A stretch of 64,000 nt of DNA from Bacteroidia bacterium (GCA_021740845.1 JAIOYZ010000012.1:1-64000); one strand, 5' to 3'. Counted from the first letter of the stretch, positions 35,313 through 45,485 are shown. The notes: generated by a model from the letters alone, not told the origin. Translations and numbers: made by a program.

Positions 35313-38300
35313 ATGAATAGAAGTATAGCTGCAATTTTCTTTATTATGCTGGGCTTTAGCGCATTTTCGCAACAGCCAGGCGATACCATTAAAGTTCAAA
35401 CCTTCCATTATGGAAGTACCACACGAGATACTTTTGTTAGCTTTCCAACAGGTAATTTGAAGTTTGAAAAAATTATTATGAAATACAATATGCGTTGCAA
35501 AAACGCATTGATTTCTAATAGCACCAATAGAGATCAAGGTTGTGGTGAATGGGATTATTCTTGCAATAGCTATATTGTTGATTCAAACAAAATTGAAAAA
35601 GTTTTAACCAAGCAGCCCAAATATATAATTTCAAATTTTAAAGGGAACACATTTAAATACACCACAAAACCCGTTTACGATTACTACAAATTTATCCAAC
35701 AAAAAATTGAGGTAGATTCCATCCTAATCGACAGTTCTTTTGAAATTAATTTTGGTTCAGCCAGTGCTAACCAAATTTTAAAAACAGACCAACGCTCTGG
35801 CAAAACGCAACTTATTTATACCGCAGCAGAATTAAATGCGGCAGGTTTTACAGCAGGAGAAATAAGCGCTCTTAATTTTCAAGTTAGCAATAACGGTGGT
35901 ACGGCTCATTTTTTAAAGGTAAAAATGAAACATTCTTCCTTAACAGAATTAAACCCCAATAATCCAGAAACAACAGGATTTACTGATGTATTTTTTAGCG
36001 ATTATACCTTTGTGAACGGCGAAAACTTCATTCGGTTCAAAACGCCATTTAATTGGAATGGAACAGATAATTTGGTTATTGAACTTTCTTATACCAATAT
36101 GGTGGCCAGCACTCCAATTGTTTTTGTTGGAAGCACCGATACCCTAAATTTATCCATTTCTAGCAATAACAATTTTGCTTTAAATTTATCTAATTTTGGA
36201 AATGCTAGTTTAAATACAAGCAACCTAAGTAGTATAGATAAGGAAATTACGATTGCCTTTTGGGCTTATGGCGATGCAGCTGTTATGCCTGTTAGCACCA
36301 CACTTTTATATGGTTATTCTACAGCTGCTGCAAACAGACAATTAAATATTCATTTACCACATTCCAATACCAATGTGTATTTTGATTGTGGCTTTTCTGG
36401 TGGTTATGATAGAATAAATAAAGTTGCTGTTGCAGCTGAACAAGGCGGGCAATGGAACCATTGGGCATTTACCAAAAATGCCACTACAGGCGATATGAAA
36501 ATATACCTGAATGGAGTTCTATGGCAATCAGGAACAGCTAAAACTAAAGCTATTCAAATCTTAAATTTGTTTTTAGGTACCGACCAAAATTTAGCCAATA
36601 ATTACAAAGGAAAAATAAACCAATTGAGTATTTGGAACAAAGAATTATCTGCCACCACCATTGCCAATTGGATGAACCTAGCTTTGAATGAAAAACATCC
36701 TAATTATGAGAATTTACTAAACTATTATCCTTTACAAGAAGGTAGCGGTTTGAACCTAAACGAGGTTAAAAATAATACCGTTTCAACTGGTACAAATTTG
36801 CAATGGACATATGATAGAGGAGAAAAGTTAACTAGTGGCTTTATGGCCAGTGGAATTAGGCCTTTACTTAAGCTTTTAAGAGGTGATTATAACCTAACAT
36901 TAACCAATGAATTTGTGATGGATTCTGTACTAAGGAACACTAATACCATTGAAGAATTTTCTGTGACCTCCAAAGAAGGAATCTATCCTATTTCCAATGA
37001 TTTGGTAACAAAAATCTCTACTACCAACAATCTGTTTGAAGCCAACTATAGTTATGTATATGAAGGCAATACCACCACTCTATTGGATTCTATTGCAAAT
37101 GCAAGTGAAGGAGAATTGGTGTTAATGGATTTCGATAAATACAATCGTTTTCCTTTTTACAATGAAATTATGTCGTTTGTAACACCTTATGGAATTGGAC
37201 TAGATTTAGGGAAAACAGGAAAGACTTGGTATTACGATGTAACAGATTTTACACCAATACTTAAAGGAGACAAACGCATAGTAATGACACTAGGAGGACA
37301 GAACCAAGAACAAATGGATGTGGAGTTTTACTTTATTGTTGGAACACCAGTAAGGGATGTTTTGGAGTTCAATCAAATATGGCAAGGAACAAATAGAATC
37401 GGCTCAGCGTCTATTGTTAGCATAAATAATGAAACCAAATTTGCCGCAGAAAATGTTCCTTTATTGAGCACAGGAAAAGCCTTTAAAATTAGATCTTCTA
37501 TAACTGGGCATGGTAGCGAAGGAGAGTTTGAAGTAAACGGAGGACCAGTAGATCACATGTTAAATATTGGCGGTGGACCAACAGAATTTACTTGGAAAAT
37601 AGTTATGGAATGTGGCTATAATCCTGTTTTCCCTCAAGGCGGAACATGGGTTTACGATAGACAAGGCTGGTGCCCGGGAAAAAGTTCAATGCTTAAAGAA
37701 CAATACATTACTCCATTGGTTACACCCGGCGCAACCGTAAGTATAGATTATAATACCTCAACACCAAGTGTAAGTGGCGGAGCTTATAATTATCAAGTGG
37801 CGCATCAATTGGTAACTTATGGTGATGCTAATTTTAAAACAGATGCCAGAATTATGGAAGTAATTGAACCAAGCGATAAGATTTCATACGGCAGAAGTAA
37901 CCCAACTTGTTCTCAGCCAAGAATAGTTGTTCAAAACTCTGGTTCGGATGCTATTACTAGCATGGAAATTAGCTATTGGATAAATAACAATAGTAGCAAA
38001 GAAACCTTTACGTGGACAGGCAATTTAGCATTTCTAGATACCACAATGATTAAGTTACCAATAGCTGATTTATGGAAAAATGGAGTTTTAAATTCTGGCA
38101 ATATTTTTAAAGCAGTAATAAGCAAAGTAAATGGAGCCACAGACCAATATGCTTTAAACAATTTATTCCTATCGCCATTTGAAAGACCGGAGGTGAAACC
38201 GGGTAAATTAACTGTAGAATTAAGAACCAATAATAACCCAACAGAAAACTCCTATCAATTGGTAGAAGAAAGTGGTTATGTTATAGATGCACAAACCTTT

Positions 38301-38777
38301 GACAAAGCAAATACTACTTATTCATTCACCTACCAACTAGGTGGTTGCTATAAAATTATTATGAAAGATAATGGTAATGACGGACTTTCATGGTGGGCTA
38401 ATTCTAGTCAAGGCACAGGTTTTATGCGCTTACGTTCAGAATCCGGAAGTGTTTTAAAAACATTCCAACCAGATTTTGGAAGTGGCTTTGAATATGGCTT
38501 TACCACGGATTTCTTGTTATCAAAAAACGAAGTTGAGTTAAGCAATATTGTTATATTATATCCAAACCCAAGCAGAGGAAATTTTGAGGTAAGTGGAGAG
38601 AAAATGCACTTAGCAGAAATTAGAATTTTTGATATTATTGGCAATGAAATTAGCCTGCCAAATCAGGTTGGACAAGATAAAGTTTCCTATTCTACCAATG
38701 GATTGATACCAGGAGTTTATTTGGTTCAAATTAATTTAAATAACCAAAAAATTGTAAAGCGTTTGTTGGTGAACTAA
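35313..38777 (+). CDS. Type IX-secreted PNGase F-like protein with LamG domain
   Basis: The protein has 1154 residues. A signal peptide (ending AFSQ) is followed by a PNGase F N-terminal-like region (DQGCGEWDYSCNSYI near residue 73), a domain with YTAAELNAAGFTAGEIS, a LamG/concanavalin-like domain (about 280-450, FALNLSNFGN to GKINQLSIWN), then PNGase F catalytic-type domains (FEVNGGPVDHMLNIGGG, YDRQGWCPG near 785-790). The C-terminus is a type IX sorting domain (LYPNPSRGNFEVSG ... GVYLVQI). PNGase F removes N-glycans from glycoproteins outside the cell. Activity is likely but untested, and the LamG insertion enlarges the protein well beyond the Elizabethkingia enzyme. Confidence 0.88.
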   Translation: MNRSIAAIFFIMLGFSAFSQQPGDTIKVQTFHYGSTTRDTFVSFPTGNLKFEKIIMKYNMRCKNALISNSTNRDQGCGEWDYSCNSYIVDSNKIEKVLTKQPKYIISNFKGNTFKYTTKPVYDYYKFIQQKIEVDSILIDSSFEINFGSASANQILKTDQRSGKTQLIYTAAELNAAGFTAGEISALNFQVSNNGGTAHFLKVKMKHSSLTELNPNNPETTGFTDVFFSDYTFVNGENFIRFKTPFNWNGTDNLVIELSYTNMVASTPIVFVGSTDTLNLSISSNNNFALNLSNFGNASLNTSNLSSIDKEITIAFWAYGDAAVMPVSTTLLYGYSTAAANRQLNIHLPHSNTNVYFDCGFSGGYDRINKVAVAAEQGGQWNHWAFTKNATTGDMKIYLNGVLWQSGTAKTKAIQILNLFLGTDQNLANNYKGKINQLSIWNKELSATTIANWMNLALNEKHPNYENLLNYYPLQEGSGLNLNEVKNNTVSTGTNLQWTYDRGEKLTSGFMASGIRPLLKLLRGDYNLTLTNEFVMDSVLRNTNTIEEFSVTSKEGIYPISNDLVTKISTTNNLFEANYSYVYEGNTTTLLDSIANASEGELVLMDFDKYNRFPFYNEIMSFVTPYGIGLDLGKTGKTWYYDVTDFTPILKGDKRIVMTLGGQNQEQMDVEFYFIVGTPVRDVLEFNQIWQGTNRIGSASIVSINNETKFAAENVPLLSTGKAFKIRSSITGHGSEGEFEVNGGPVDHMLNIGGGPTEFTWKIVMECGYNPVFPQGGTWVYDRQGWCPGKSSMLKEQYITPLVTPGATVSIDYNTSTPSVSGGAYNYQVAHQLVTYGDANFKTDARIMEVIEPSDKISYGRSNPTCSQPRIVVQNSGSDAITSMEISYWINNNSSKETFTWTGNLAFLDTTMIKLPIADLWKNGVLNSGNIFKAVISKVNGATDQYALNNLFLSPFERPEVKPGKLTVELRTNNNPTENSYQLVEESGYVIDAQTFDKANTTYSFTYQLGGCYKIIMKDNGNDGLSWWANSSQGTGFMRLRSESGSVLKTFQPDFGSGFEYGFTTDFLLSKNEVELSNIVILYPNPSRGNFEVSGEKMHLAEIRIFDIIGNEISLPNQVGQDKVSYSTNGLIPGVYLVQINLNNQKIVKRLLVN

Positions 38778-38813
38778 GGACCAAACGGAACAGCAATTCA
38801 AAAACTTTAAACA

Positions 38814-38846
38814 AAAAGCCCAAGGAAATTTTCTTGGGCTTTTTTG
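38814..38846 (+). terminator. Rho-independent terminator after the PNGase-like gene
   Basis: GCCCAAG preceded by As (38814-38825) pairs with CTTGGGC (38834-38840) followed by six Ts. Confidence 0.87.
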
Positions 38847-38994
38847 TGTTCAAATTATTCAAACAATTTGAAATTGGATTATCAATCCTAATTATAGGAA
38901 ATTGATTTATGGAGAGAAAATAATTCCAAGAAATGGGATAGATAACCTATTTATAAAAGTACATCTTGCTGATGCATTTTACATCTATGAAACG

Positions 38995-39085
38995 AAACAA
39001 TCTACCCCCTTGTTTCAAATTCTTACTCCCACCCTTTTTGTTTGGCAATGCGGCGCCAAGTATCGAGGGGGGAGTTTGATTTTTT
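38995..39085. repeat. Possible degenerate inverted-repeat element
   Basis: AAACAATCTACCCCC near 38995 and GGGGGGAGTTTGATT near 39066-39080 are imperfect inverted repeats about 55 bp apart. A 61-codon open frame across it (38902-39087) has no recognisable product. It could be a small non-autonomous element or a chance structure. Confidence 0.3.
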
Positions 39086-39160
39086 AAGAGGCTAGGAATG
39101 TGTCTTTGGGTTTTAGTCCTTGGTTGTTTGTAAAAATGGCCAATGGTTCGCTTCTAGATT

Positions 39161-39220
39161 GGATTTGCAATACGCTGGTTTGGATTTGCAATCCAAATCA
39201 CTTTATTGAGGATTTGCAAT
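39161..39220 (+). repeat. Three copies of GGATTTGCAAT
   Basis: The 11-mer occurs at 39161-39171, 39182-39192 and 39210-39220. The middle copy is part of an inverted repeat TTTGGATT-TGC-AATCCAAA (39179-39197). It lies in the 575-bp gap between the PNGase-like gene and the nuclease gene, which otherwise holds the terminator and the possible element at 38995-39085. Confidence 0.6.
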
Positions 39221-39352
39221 TCGACTTTCCCAAACAAAGTTGATTGGCTATCAATTTCGATTCCATTCAACTCTACTTGTTTGGAAGGCAAAGCAACATT
39301 CTTTGAAAGTAGTTATCACTAATATTCATAATCCTATTCCTAATTCACTAAC

Positions 39353-40381
39353 ATGACTAAGACAAATAATGTTCCTTACTTAGAGTTTTTAACTGATATA
39401 AAAGCGAAAATTCGCCAGTCACAATATGAGGCATTAAAAAAGGTAAACAAAACTTTGCTATCACTTTATTGGGACATTGGAAAAGATATCGTTGAAAAAC
39501 AAGAAAAATTTGGGTGGGGTAAATCTATTGTAGAAACTCTGTCGAAGGACCTTCAAGATGAATTTCCGGGAATGAATGGATTCTCGCCTGCTAACTTGTG
39601 GCGTATACGAAGCTTTTATGCTAGTTATCAAGCAAATGAAAAACTCGCACCACTGGTGCGAGAAATTAGTTGGAGTCATAATTTGGTGATAATGGAAAGG
39701 TGTAAGGATGAATTAGAAAGAAAGTTCTACATTCAAATGACACGCAAGTTTGGGTGGTCAAAAAATGTATTAATTCATCAGATAGAAGGAAAATCGTATG
39801 AAAAATACCTGCTAAACCAAACAAATTTTGACCAGGCTGTGCCAGAGAAATATAAACACCAGGCAAAATTAGCCGTGAAAGATGAATACAATTTTGAGTT
39901 TTTGGAAATTAGCGTAGAGCATAGTGAACGAGAATTGGAAAATGCACTTATTAATAACATTAGGAACTTCCTGTTAGAATTGGGAAGTGATTTTACTTTT
40001 GTCGGAAATCAATACAGGCTAAATATTGGAGATGAAGACTTCTATATTGATATTTTACTTTACCATCGAAAGTTAAAGTCTCTGGTTGCAATTGAATTAA
40101 AGACTGGAAGTTTTAAACCCGAATATGCTGGTAAAATGAATTTTTATTTAACAGTTCTCGACGAAACTATTAAATATGAAGGAGAGAACCCATCCATTGG
40201 TATTATTATTTGTAAGGGAAAGAATAAAACAATAGTTGAATATGCTTTACGAAGCACAACAAGTCCAATTGGAGTATCCAATTACAAATTAACAGAAACA
40301 CTCCCGAAGGAATACAAAAATTTGTTACCAACTCCTCAAGAAATAGAGAATAAATTGTCTGGTTTTATTGATAATTTGTAG
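39353..40381 (+). CDS. DUF1016 (YhcG-type) PD-(D/E)XK nuclease family protein
   Basis: The protein has 342 residues. The N-terminal DUF1016_N region has ALKKVNKTLLSLYWDIGKDIVEKQ and FGWGKSIVETLSKDLQDEFPG, then NLWRIRSFY. The C-terminal nuclease domain has FVGNQYRLNIGDEDFYIDILLYHRKLKSLVAIELKTG, where D-(x)n-ExK forms the catalytic core. Such proteins are common near restriction-modification systems or alone in accessory DNA, and some act in defence or recombination. Here it stands alone between repeat-rich spacers, suggesting a horizontally acquired gene. Confidence 0.92.
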   Translation: MTKTNNVPYLEFLTDIKAKIRQSQYEALKKVNKTLLSLYWDIGKDIVEKQEKFGWGKSIVETLSKDLQDEFPGMNGFSPANLWRIRSFYASYQANEKLAPLVREISWSHNLVIMERCKDELERKFYIQMTRKFGWSKNVLIHQIEGKSYEKYLLNQTNFDQAVPEKYKHQAKLAVKDEYNFEFLEISVEHSERELENALINNIRNFLLELGSDFTFVGNQYRLNIGDEDFYIDILLYHRKLKSLVAIELKTGSFKPEYAGKMNFYLTVLDETIKYEGENPSIGIIICKGKNKTIVEYALRSTTSPIGVSNYKLTETLPKEYKNLLPTPQEIENKLSGFIDNL

Positions 40382-40405
40382 GTGAAAATTGTTGGAATAA
40401 CTTTC

Positions 40406-40470
40406 CGCTAGAAGCTAGAGGCCAAAAACTAGTTGCCTTTCAACAACAATTCGCCAGGAGCTAGCGGCCA
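40406..40470 (+). repeat. Two degenerate copies of a CTAG-rich 19-mer
   Basis: CGCTAGAAGCTAGAGGCCA (40406-40424) and CGCCAGGAGCTAGCGGCCA (40452-40470) match at 16 of 19 positions. They lie between the nuclease gene and gmd. Confidence 0.5.
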
Positions 40471-40527
40471 TAATTCAATATCCCAAAATTAGGTACAATA
40501 GCCCAAAATTCTTTACATTCGTTGCCA

Positions 40528-41661
40528 ATGAAAGTTGCTTTAATAACAGGAATTACTGGTCAGGATGGAGCCTATTTGGCTGAATTTCTTTTGAAAAAAG
40601 GATACTTTGTGCACGGCATAAAACGCCGCAGCTCCTTGTTTAATACCGACAGAATTGATCATTTGTATCAAGATCCCCACGAAAAAAATGTGAACCTTAA
40701 ATTGCATTATGGCGATTTAACGGATAGCACCAACCTTATTCGCATTATTCAAGAAACGCAACCCGACGAAATTTACAATTTGGCTGCAATGAGTCATGTT
40801 CATGTAAGCTTTGAAACTCCAGAATATACAGCCAATGCAGATGGAATTGGAACCCTTCGCATTTTGGAAGCAGTTAGGCTTTTAGGTTTGACCCAAAAGA
40901 CCAAAATTTACCAAGCTTCTACTAGCGAATTATATGGTTTGGTTCAAGCCGTACCACAAAGTGAAACCACTCCTTTTTACCCACGCTCTCCTTATGCCGT
41001 AGCCAAACTTTACGGATATTGGATTACCGTAAACTACCGCGAAGCATACGGAATGTATGCTTGTAATGGAATATTGTTCAACCACGAAAGTCCGGTAAGA
41101 GGAGAAACCTTTGTTACCCGTAAAATAACCCGAGCTGCTAGTAAAATAGCAATGGGATTACAAGACAAATTGTTTCTTGGAAACCTAAATGCACAGCGTG
41201 ATTGGGGACATGCAAAAGATTATGTAGAAGCAATGTGGCTTATCTTGCAACAAGAAAAACCAGAAGACTTTGTGATTGCAACTGGAGTAACTACTTATGT
41301 GCGGGATTTTGTAAAAATGGCTTTTGCAGAAGCTGGAATTCATTTACGTTTTGAAGGTAGTGACGAAAACGAAAAAGGAATTATTGAAAGTTTCGACTCT
41401 GCTTTAATGGAAAAGTTGGAGCTAAATAACAACTTAAAAATTGGAGATGAAATTGTTGCTGTAGACCCACGTTATTTCCGCCCAACAGAAGTTGATTTAT
41501 TAATTGGCGATCCAAGTAAATCAAATAATCAATTGGGTTGGAAACCAAAGTATACTGTACAAACTTTGGTTGAGGATATGATGCAAAACGATTTGCAATT
41601 GATGAAAAGAGATAAATTTTTAAAAGATTCTGGCCACAAGATTATGCGGTATTTTGAATAA
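40528..41661 (+). CDS. gmd: GDP-mannose 4,6-dehydratase
   Basis: The protein has about 377 residues from the ATG at 40528 ([22 protein letters not shown]); an in-frame TTG two codons upstream is less likely. It converts GDP-mannose to the 4-keto-6-deoxy sugar, the precursor of GDP-fucose and related sugars. Signatures are the NAD(P) motif [16 protein letters not shown], and the catalytic [11 protein letters not shown] -7-like box TACATTCG ends only 6 bp before the ATG, so the mRNA might be nearly leaderless, though no -33 is clear. Fucose synthase and other sugar genes are not adjacent. Confidence 0.96.
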   Translation: MKVALITGITGQDGAYLAEFLLKKGYFVHGIKRRSSLFNTDRIDHLYQDPHEKNVNLKLHYGDLTDSTNLIRIIQETQPDEIYNLAAMSHVHVSFETPEYTANADGIGTLRILEAVRLLGLTQKTKIYQASTSELYGLVQAVPQSETTPFYPRSPYAVAKLYGYWITVNYREAYGMYACNGILFNHESPVRGETFVTRKITRAASKIAMGLQDKLFLGNLNAQRDWGHAKDYVEAMWLILQQEKPEDFVIATGVTTYVRDFVKMAFAEAGIHLRFEGSDENEKGIIESFDSALMEKLELNNNLKIGDEIVAVDPRYFRPTEVDLLIGDPSKSNNQLGWKPKYTVQTLVEDMMQNDLQLMKRDKFLKDSGHKIMRYFE

Positions 41662-41734
41662 TAGTTTAAATAGGTCTTAATCCTATTTCTACTATTATTT
41701 ATCCAGAAAAAAATATCAATCGGCGCAAACCTAT

Positions 41735-42523
41735 CTAAGATTTTTTCCTAGGACTCACATTTTTACCTGATTTCATTTTAGATTTAAAATGTGCCTGAAG
41801 ACTATCTAAATTTTTCACTTGAGTTTTAGATATGCTTACCTCATTTAACACTTGAAAAATAACAGTACTATTAACTATTCCCTCAGAATAAGCAAATGCT
41901 ATAAGTTGTTGGGTATTGCTTAATTCAAATTCCTTTAGCAATAAACCTCTATATTTCTCTATGCTTGATGTCTCATATCCCAATAATGGCGCTATTTCTT
42001 TTGAGGACAATCCGGCACTAATAAATCGGATTATTTTTAAATGAACAGGACTAAGTACTTTTCTCCAATTCTTTTCGTCACGCATTTGCAATGCAGTACT
42101 TTTGGTGGCCATATCCCAGCTCTCAATCAAACTGTTATTTGGATAAATAGGTCTTCCCTCTAATAGAATTGGTAGCGCTCTCAAAATCTGATCTCTGGTT
42201 TTCCTACAATAATTTTGAGTTCCCATTGAAATTAAATCTTCCATTACATGACTATAATAACCATGAGATACCAAAAGCATTTTAAACTTACTCTTTTTTG
42301 CAAGTAGGTTACGCATAGTTTCCATACCATTTAAAACTGGCATCCGATAATCGATAATAACCACATCAAAATCTACTGGGCAGTTTTCTAAATGATTCAA
42401 GAAATCGCTACCATTTAAAAAGGTATGCACAATTTCATAATCTCCAGTTTTGATTAAATAATCAATTGCTAGGGTTAGGTCTAAGGGACTGTCTTCTACT
42501 AAGACTACTTTCTTTCGGTTCAT
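41735..42523 (-). CDS. Orphan response regulator, LuxR-type DNA-binding output
   Basis: The protein has 262 residues. The receiver domain has VLVEDS near the start, the phospho-acceptor Asp in VVIIDYRMP near residue 59, LLVSHG and the Lys in CRKTRD. The C-terminal HTH is LuxR/NarL type (LSPVHLKIIRFISAGLSSKEIAPLLGYETSSIEKYRG, about 165-200), followed by a 35-residue basic tail. No histidine kinase is adjacent; the long upstream gap (42524-43081) may hold its targets. Confidence 0.9.
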   Translation of the reverse strand: MNRKKVVLVEDSPLDLTLAIDYLIKTGDYEIVHTFLNGSDFLNHLENCPVDFDVVIIDYRMPVLNGMETMRNLLAKKSKFKMLLVSHGYYSHVMEDLISMGTQNYCRKTRDQILRALPILLEGRPIYPNNSLIESWDMATKSTALQMRDEKNWRKVLSPVHLKIIRFISAGLSSKEIAPLLGYETSSIEKYRGLLLKEFELSNTQQLIAFAYSEGIVNSTVIFQVLNEVSISKTQVKNLDSLQAHFKSKMKSGKNVSPRKKS

Positions 42524-43081
42524 AATTATATTTCAAGTTAAAAAGTGAATCTACTAAAAGCTAATAAATTAACTTATTGTTAAGACAATGTTAAAAGTTG
42601 ATGCTATAATTTAAAAGAGTAAATTTACCTAAATCCCAATATTTAGTATGGAAAACACGAATTTGGTATCTAAAAAGCAAAGTGTAAAAACATTTAATTT
42701 CGCCTCTCAATGATAGATTATTCTAGGACTTGCAATTATTCATAAATCAAATATTTTCCAAATATTTTTTGTCATATTTTTCTTAAAAAACAATCCTAAA
42801 TACCAGAAAGCAGGTGATTTTTTGAATGAAAATTATTACTAATTATCTGCTTCAAGAATATTAATTTTCGCTAATCAATTACTTTTTTTACACCTATTTT
42901 TAAACTATTTTGTTGAATACAGATGAAAAATTAAGTAAAAATTGCTGCTATGTTTATTCCTAAAATATCCGTTATTTGGATGAATAAATGCATGAAAATC
43001 GCCAGAATCTTTTTAGGTTCAAACCGAAACCATTTGACTTAGCAAGCAAAAAATGCGTTCTTAAACAGTTGGAAAATCATT
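42524..43081. other. 558-bp AT-rich spacer
   Basis: The spacer separates the divergent response regulator and M1 peptidase genes. I found no open frame of note, no tRNA and no clear terminator. One core copy of the interspersed repeat is present (GGTTCAAACC at 43016-43025). It probably holds the two promoters, but I cannot place them firmly. Confidence 0.6.
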
Positions 43082-44803
43082 ATGAAAAAAAATACCTATA
43101 TACTTTTTATTTGGGCAATTACCTTAAGTAGCTGTTCATTAATTGGTTTGAACCTAAAAAGAAAAGCCCCAAATAAAGCAGATAAATACCCCACTTTTAC
43201 TCAAAAAGATTCTGTATTTGGATATTTGTATCCAGACAGAGAAAACTACAAACCTTATTATTACCAATTAAGTGTTGATTTTAATATTGAAAAAAAATCA
43301 ATTGATGGAATAGCAAATATACATATGCTAGCGAATAGCGATTTAAATGAAATTCAATTGAACCTTCATGAAAATTTGTCCATTTCGGAAATAGATTTTT
43401 TATACAAAGGAGGTAAACAAGTTTATGAATTAAGTAAGAGCAATTTGCCTATTAAAAGAAAATACAACGCACTTTGGATTAAATTACCGAATACAATTGG
43501 CAGAGGCGAAAATTTTGAATTAATTATTCATTATGGAGGCAAACCTGTAATTGCCAAAAGGCCACCTTGGGAAGGTGGATTGGTATGGAAAAAAGACAAA
43601 CAAGGAAGACCTTGGATTGGCGTTGCTTGCGAACAAGTTGGTGCCAATTTATGGTGGCCTCTCAAAGACCATTTAACCGCAGAACCAGATAGCATGCAAA
43701 TGACATTTATTGTACCTGATGGATTAACAGCAGTGAGTAATGGACTTCTAATTAACAAAAATACCGAAGGACCAAAAGATACGTTTACCTATAAAGTAAG
43801 CTACCCTATTAATACCTACAATGCAACATTTTATATTGGCAATTTTGAGCATTTTAGCACTGTTTACGATAGAGGAGAAAACAAGAAATTACACTTTTAT
43901 GTATTGGATTATAACCTTGAAAAAGCCCAAGAGCATTTTAAACAAACCACTAAAATAATTTCTGCTTATGAAAGATTATTTGGTGAATATCCCTTTTGGA
44001 ACGACCAGTATAAATTGGTGGAAAGTCCGTTTGAAGGAATGGAACACCAAACAGCCATTGCTTATGGAAATGGCTATAAAAACAATGCCCAAGGAGTTGA
44101 TTATATCATCTTGCACGAATCTGCACATGAGTGGTGGGGCAATGCTATTTCTGTAAAGGACTATGCTGATATTTGGATACATGAAGGAATGGCAACATAT
44201 AGCGAAGCTTTGTTTATGGAAGACCAATTTGGATATAGAAGTTATTCCAATTACTTAAATTTTTATAGTATGCTTATCAAAAATAAACGTCCTATGGTAG
44301 GGCCAAAAGATGTTAATTTTTGGAACTACAAAGACTCAGACCCATATATGAAAGGAGCTTTAATGATGCATAGTTTGAGGAACACTATTAATGATGACCA
44401 TTTGTTTTTTGATATTATTAAAACATTTTACCAAACCTATAAATACCAAACTGTAACCTCAAAAGATTTTATTGAAATGGTGAACCAAAAAACTGGCTCA
44501 GATTATTCCTGGTTTTTCAATAAATATCTATACCAACATCAACCTCCTAAATTGGTATACGTGTTAAAGGTAAATGAGGCAACCAATACACAAGAGTTAA
44601 CATATCGTTGGGATCAAACAGATTCTAATTTTAAAATGCCAATTTATATAAAAGCACCAAATGGATCTCGTTTAAAAATTACGCCAGAATACACCGAAAA
44701 AACCTATAACGGTGTAGGTGATAAATTAATAATTATTGATTCTCAATGCGCTTATTTTTCTAAGAAAGCGTATAAGAAAGCACTTCCGAAACGGAAGCCA
44801 TAA
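43082..44803 (+). CDS. M1 family zinc aminopeptidase, lipoprotein
   Basis: The protein has 573 residues with a lipobox ending SSC (Cys18). The M1 zinc site is HESAH (345-349) with the third ligand Glu368 in WIHEGMATYSE, and the substrate motif is GMEHQ (319-323) in place of GxMEN. It would remove N-terminal residues from peptides in the periplasm or at the outer membrane. A repeat core (43145-43154) encodes GLNL just after the lipid Cys. It is a single-gene unit with a strong terminator. Confidence 0.93.
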   Translation: MKKNTYILFIWAITLSSCSLIGLNLKRKAPNKADKYPTFTQKDSVFGYLYPDRENYKPYYYQLSVDFNIEKKSIDGIANIHMLANSDLNEIQLNLHENLSISEIDFLYKGGKQVYELSKSNLPIKRKYNALWIKLPNTIGRGENFELIIHYGGKPVIAKRPPWEGGLVWKKDKQGRPWIGVACEQVGANLWWPLKDHLTAEPDSMQMTFIVPDGLTAVSNGLLINKNTEGPKDTFTYKVSYPINTYNATFYIGNFEHFSTVYDRGENKKLHFYVLDYNLEKAQEHFKQTTKIISAYERLFGEYPFWNDQYKLVESPFEGMEHQTAIAYGNGYKNNAQGVDYIILHESAHEWWGNAISVKDYADIWIHEGMATYSEALFMEDQFGYRSYSNYLNFYSMLIKNKRPMVGPKDVNFWNYKDSDPYMKGALMMHSLRNTINDDHLFFDIIKTFYQTYKYQTVTSKDFIEMVNQKTGSDYSWFFNKYLYQHQPPKLVYVLKVNEATNTQELTYRWDQTDSNFKMPIYIKAPNGSRLKITPEYTEKTYNGVGDKLIIIDSQCAYFSKKAYKKALPKRKP

Positions 44804-44837
44804 AAAAAGCGGCCTCGCAAATGCGAGGCCGCTTTTT
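44804..44837. terminator. Bidirectional terminator between M1 and yceI genes
   Basis: AAAAAGCGGCCTCGCA (44804-44819) and its perfect complement (44822-44837) surround an AA loop. The stem ends in A/T tracts suitable for both strands. Confidence 0.92.
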
Positions 44838-44855
44838 AGTAATCAATTGAATTAA

Positions 44856-45473
44856 TTATTTAGTTGCAAGAACTCTAACTTTTACGTTAAACTCATCAGA
44901 AATTGCTTTGTCGCCAAGACCTTCAAAGAAACTGCTAGAACCATAACGAATATCGTATTGGGCACGGTTAATATTAAAATCTGCATTAACAATTACCTTA
45001 TCGTTAGTAATAACTACCATAGCAGGGAAAGTAATTTCTTTGGTGATTCCTTTGATTGTTAAATCTGCAACAATTGTATAATTGTTTGAACCTACAGCTG
45101 CACCTTTAATTGCTGTTGCACTTTTAACTTTTATAATAGCTTGAGTGTGCTTTTCTACCGAAAAGAAATCATCACTTTTTAAATGCCCAACCAATTTATC
45201 ATGGTATTCACCTGTTAAATCTGTAGCATCAATGGTTGTCATGTCAATTACTATTTCTGCACCCTTTAAAATAGTACCGGCAGTTACAATAGTACCTTTA
45301 GAGAATTTTGCAACACCACTGTGTTCACCAGTAACTTTAGTGGCATGCCATTTAAATGTAGAAGCAGCTGCATCAACATTGTAAGTAGACTCTCCTGCTT
45401 TCTTAGCTGGAGGATTTGCAATTGCAGATAAACCCAGACCTGCAATTGTTAACATTAAAATATATTTTTTCAT
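44856..45473 (-). CDS. YceI family periplasmic protein
   Basis: The protein has 205 residues: a signal peptide (MKKYILMLTIAGLGLSAIA), then the YceI lipocalin-like fold beginning YNVDAAASTFKWHATKVTGEHSG, with the typical HDKLVGHLKSDDFF and DLTIKGITKEITFPA. YceI proteins bind isoprenoid-like lipids. It follows a MarR regulator gene by 12 bp and is probably controlled by it. Confidence 0.95.
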   Translation of the reverse strand: MKKYILMLTIAGLGLSAIANPPAKKAGESTYNVDAAASTFKWHATKVTGEHSGVAKFSKGTIVTAGTILKGAEIVIDMTTIDATDLTGEYHDKLVGHLKSDDFFSVEKHTQAIIKVKSATAIKGAAVGSNNYTIVADLTIKGITKEITFPAMVVITNDKVIVNADFNINRAQYDIRYGSSSFFEGLGDKAISDEFNVKVRVLATK

Positions 45474-45485
45474 AACTTTTTGAAC

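Noticed and set aside
35223-35537. 104-codon minus-strand frame over the start of the PNGase-like gene
   Set aside because: It overlaps a clear signal peptide and conserved Cys region of the opposite strand.
38902-39087. 61-codon frame as a gene
   Set aside because: The protein sequence has no motif and overlaps the possible inverted-repeat element; there is no promoter or conserved context.
39161-39220. GGATTTGCAAT triplet as a CRISPR or replication-origin iteron array
   Set aside because: The units are 11 bp with unequal spacing, no cas or rep gene is near, and one is part of a simple palindrome.
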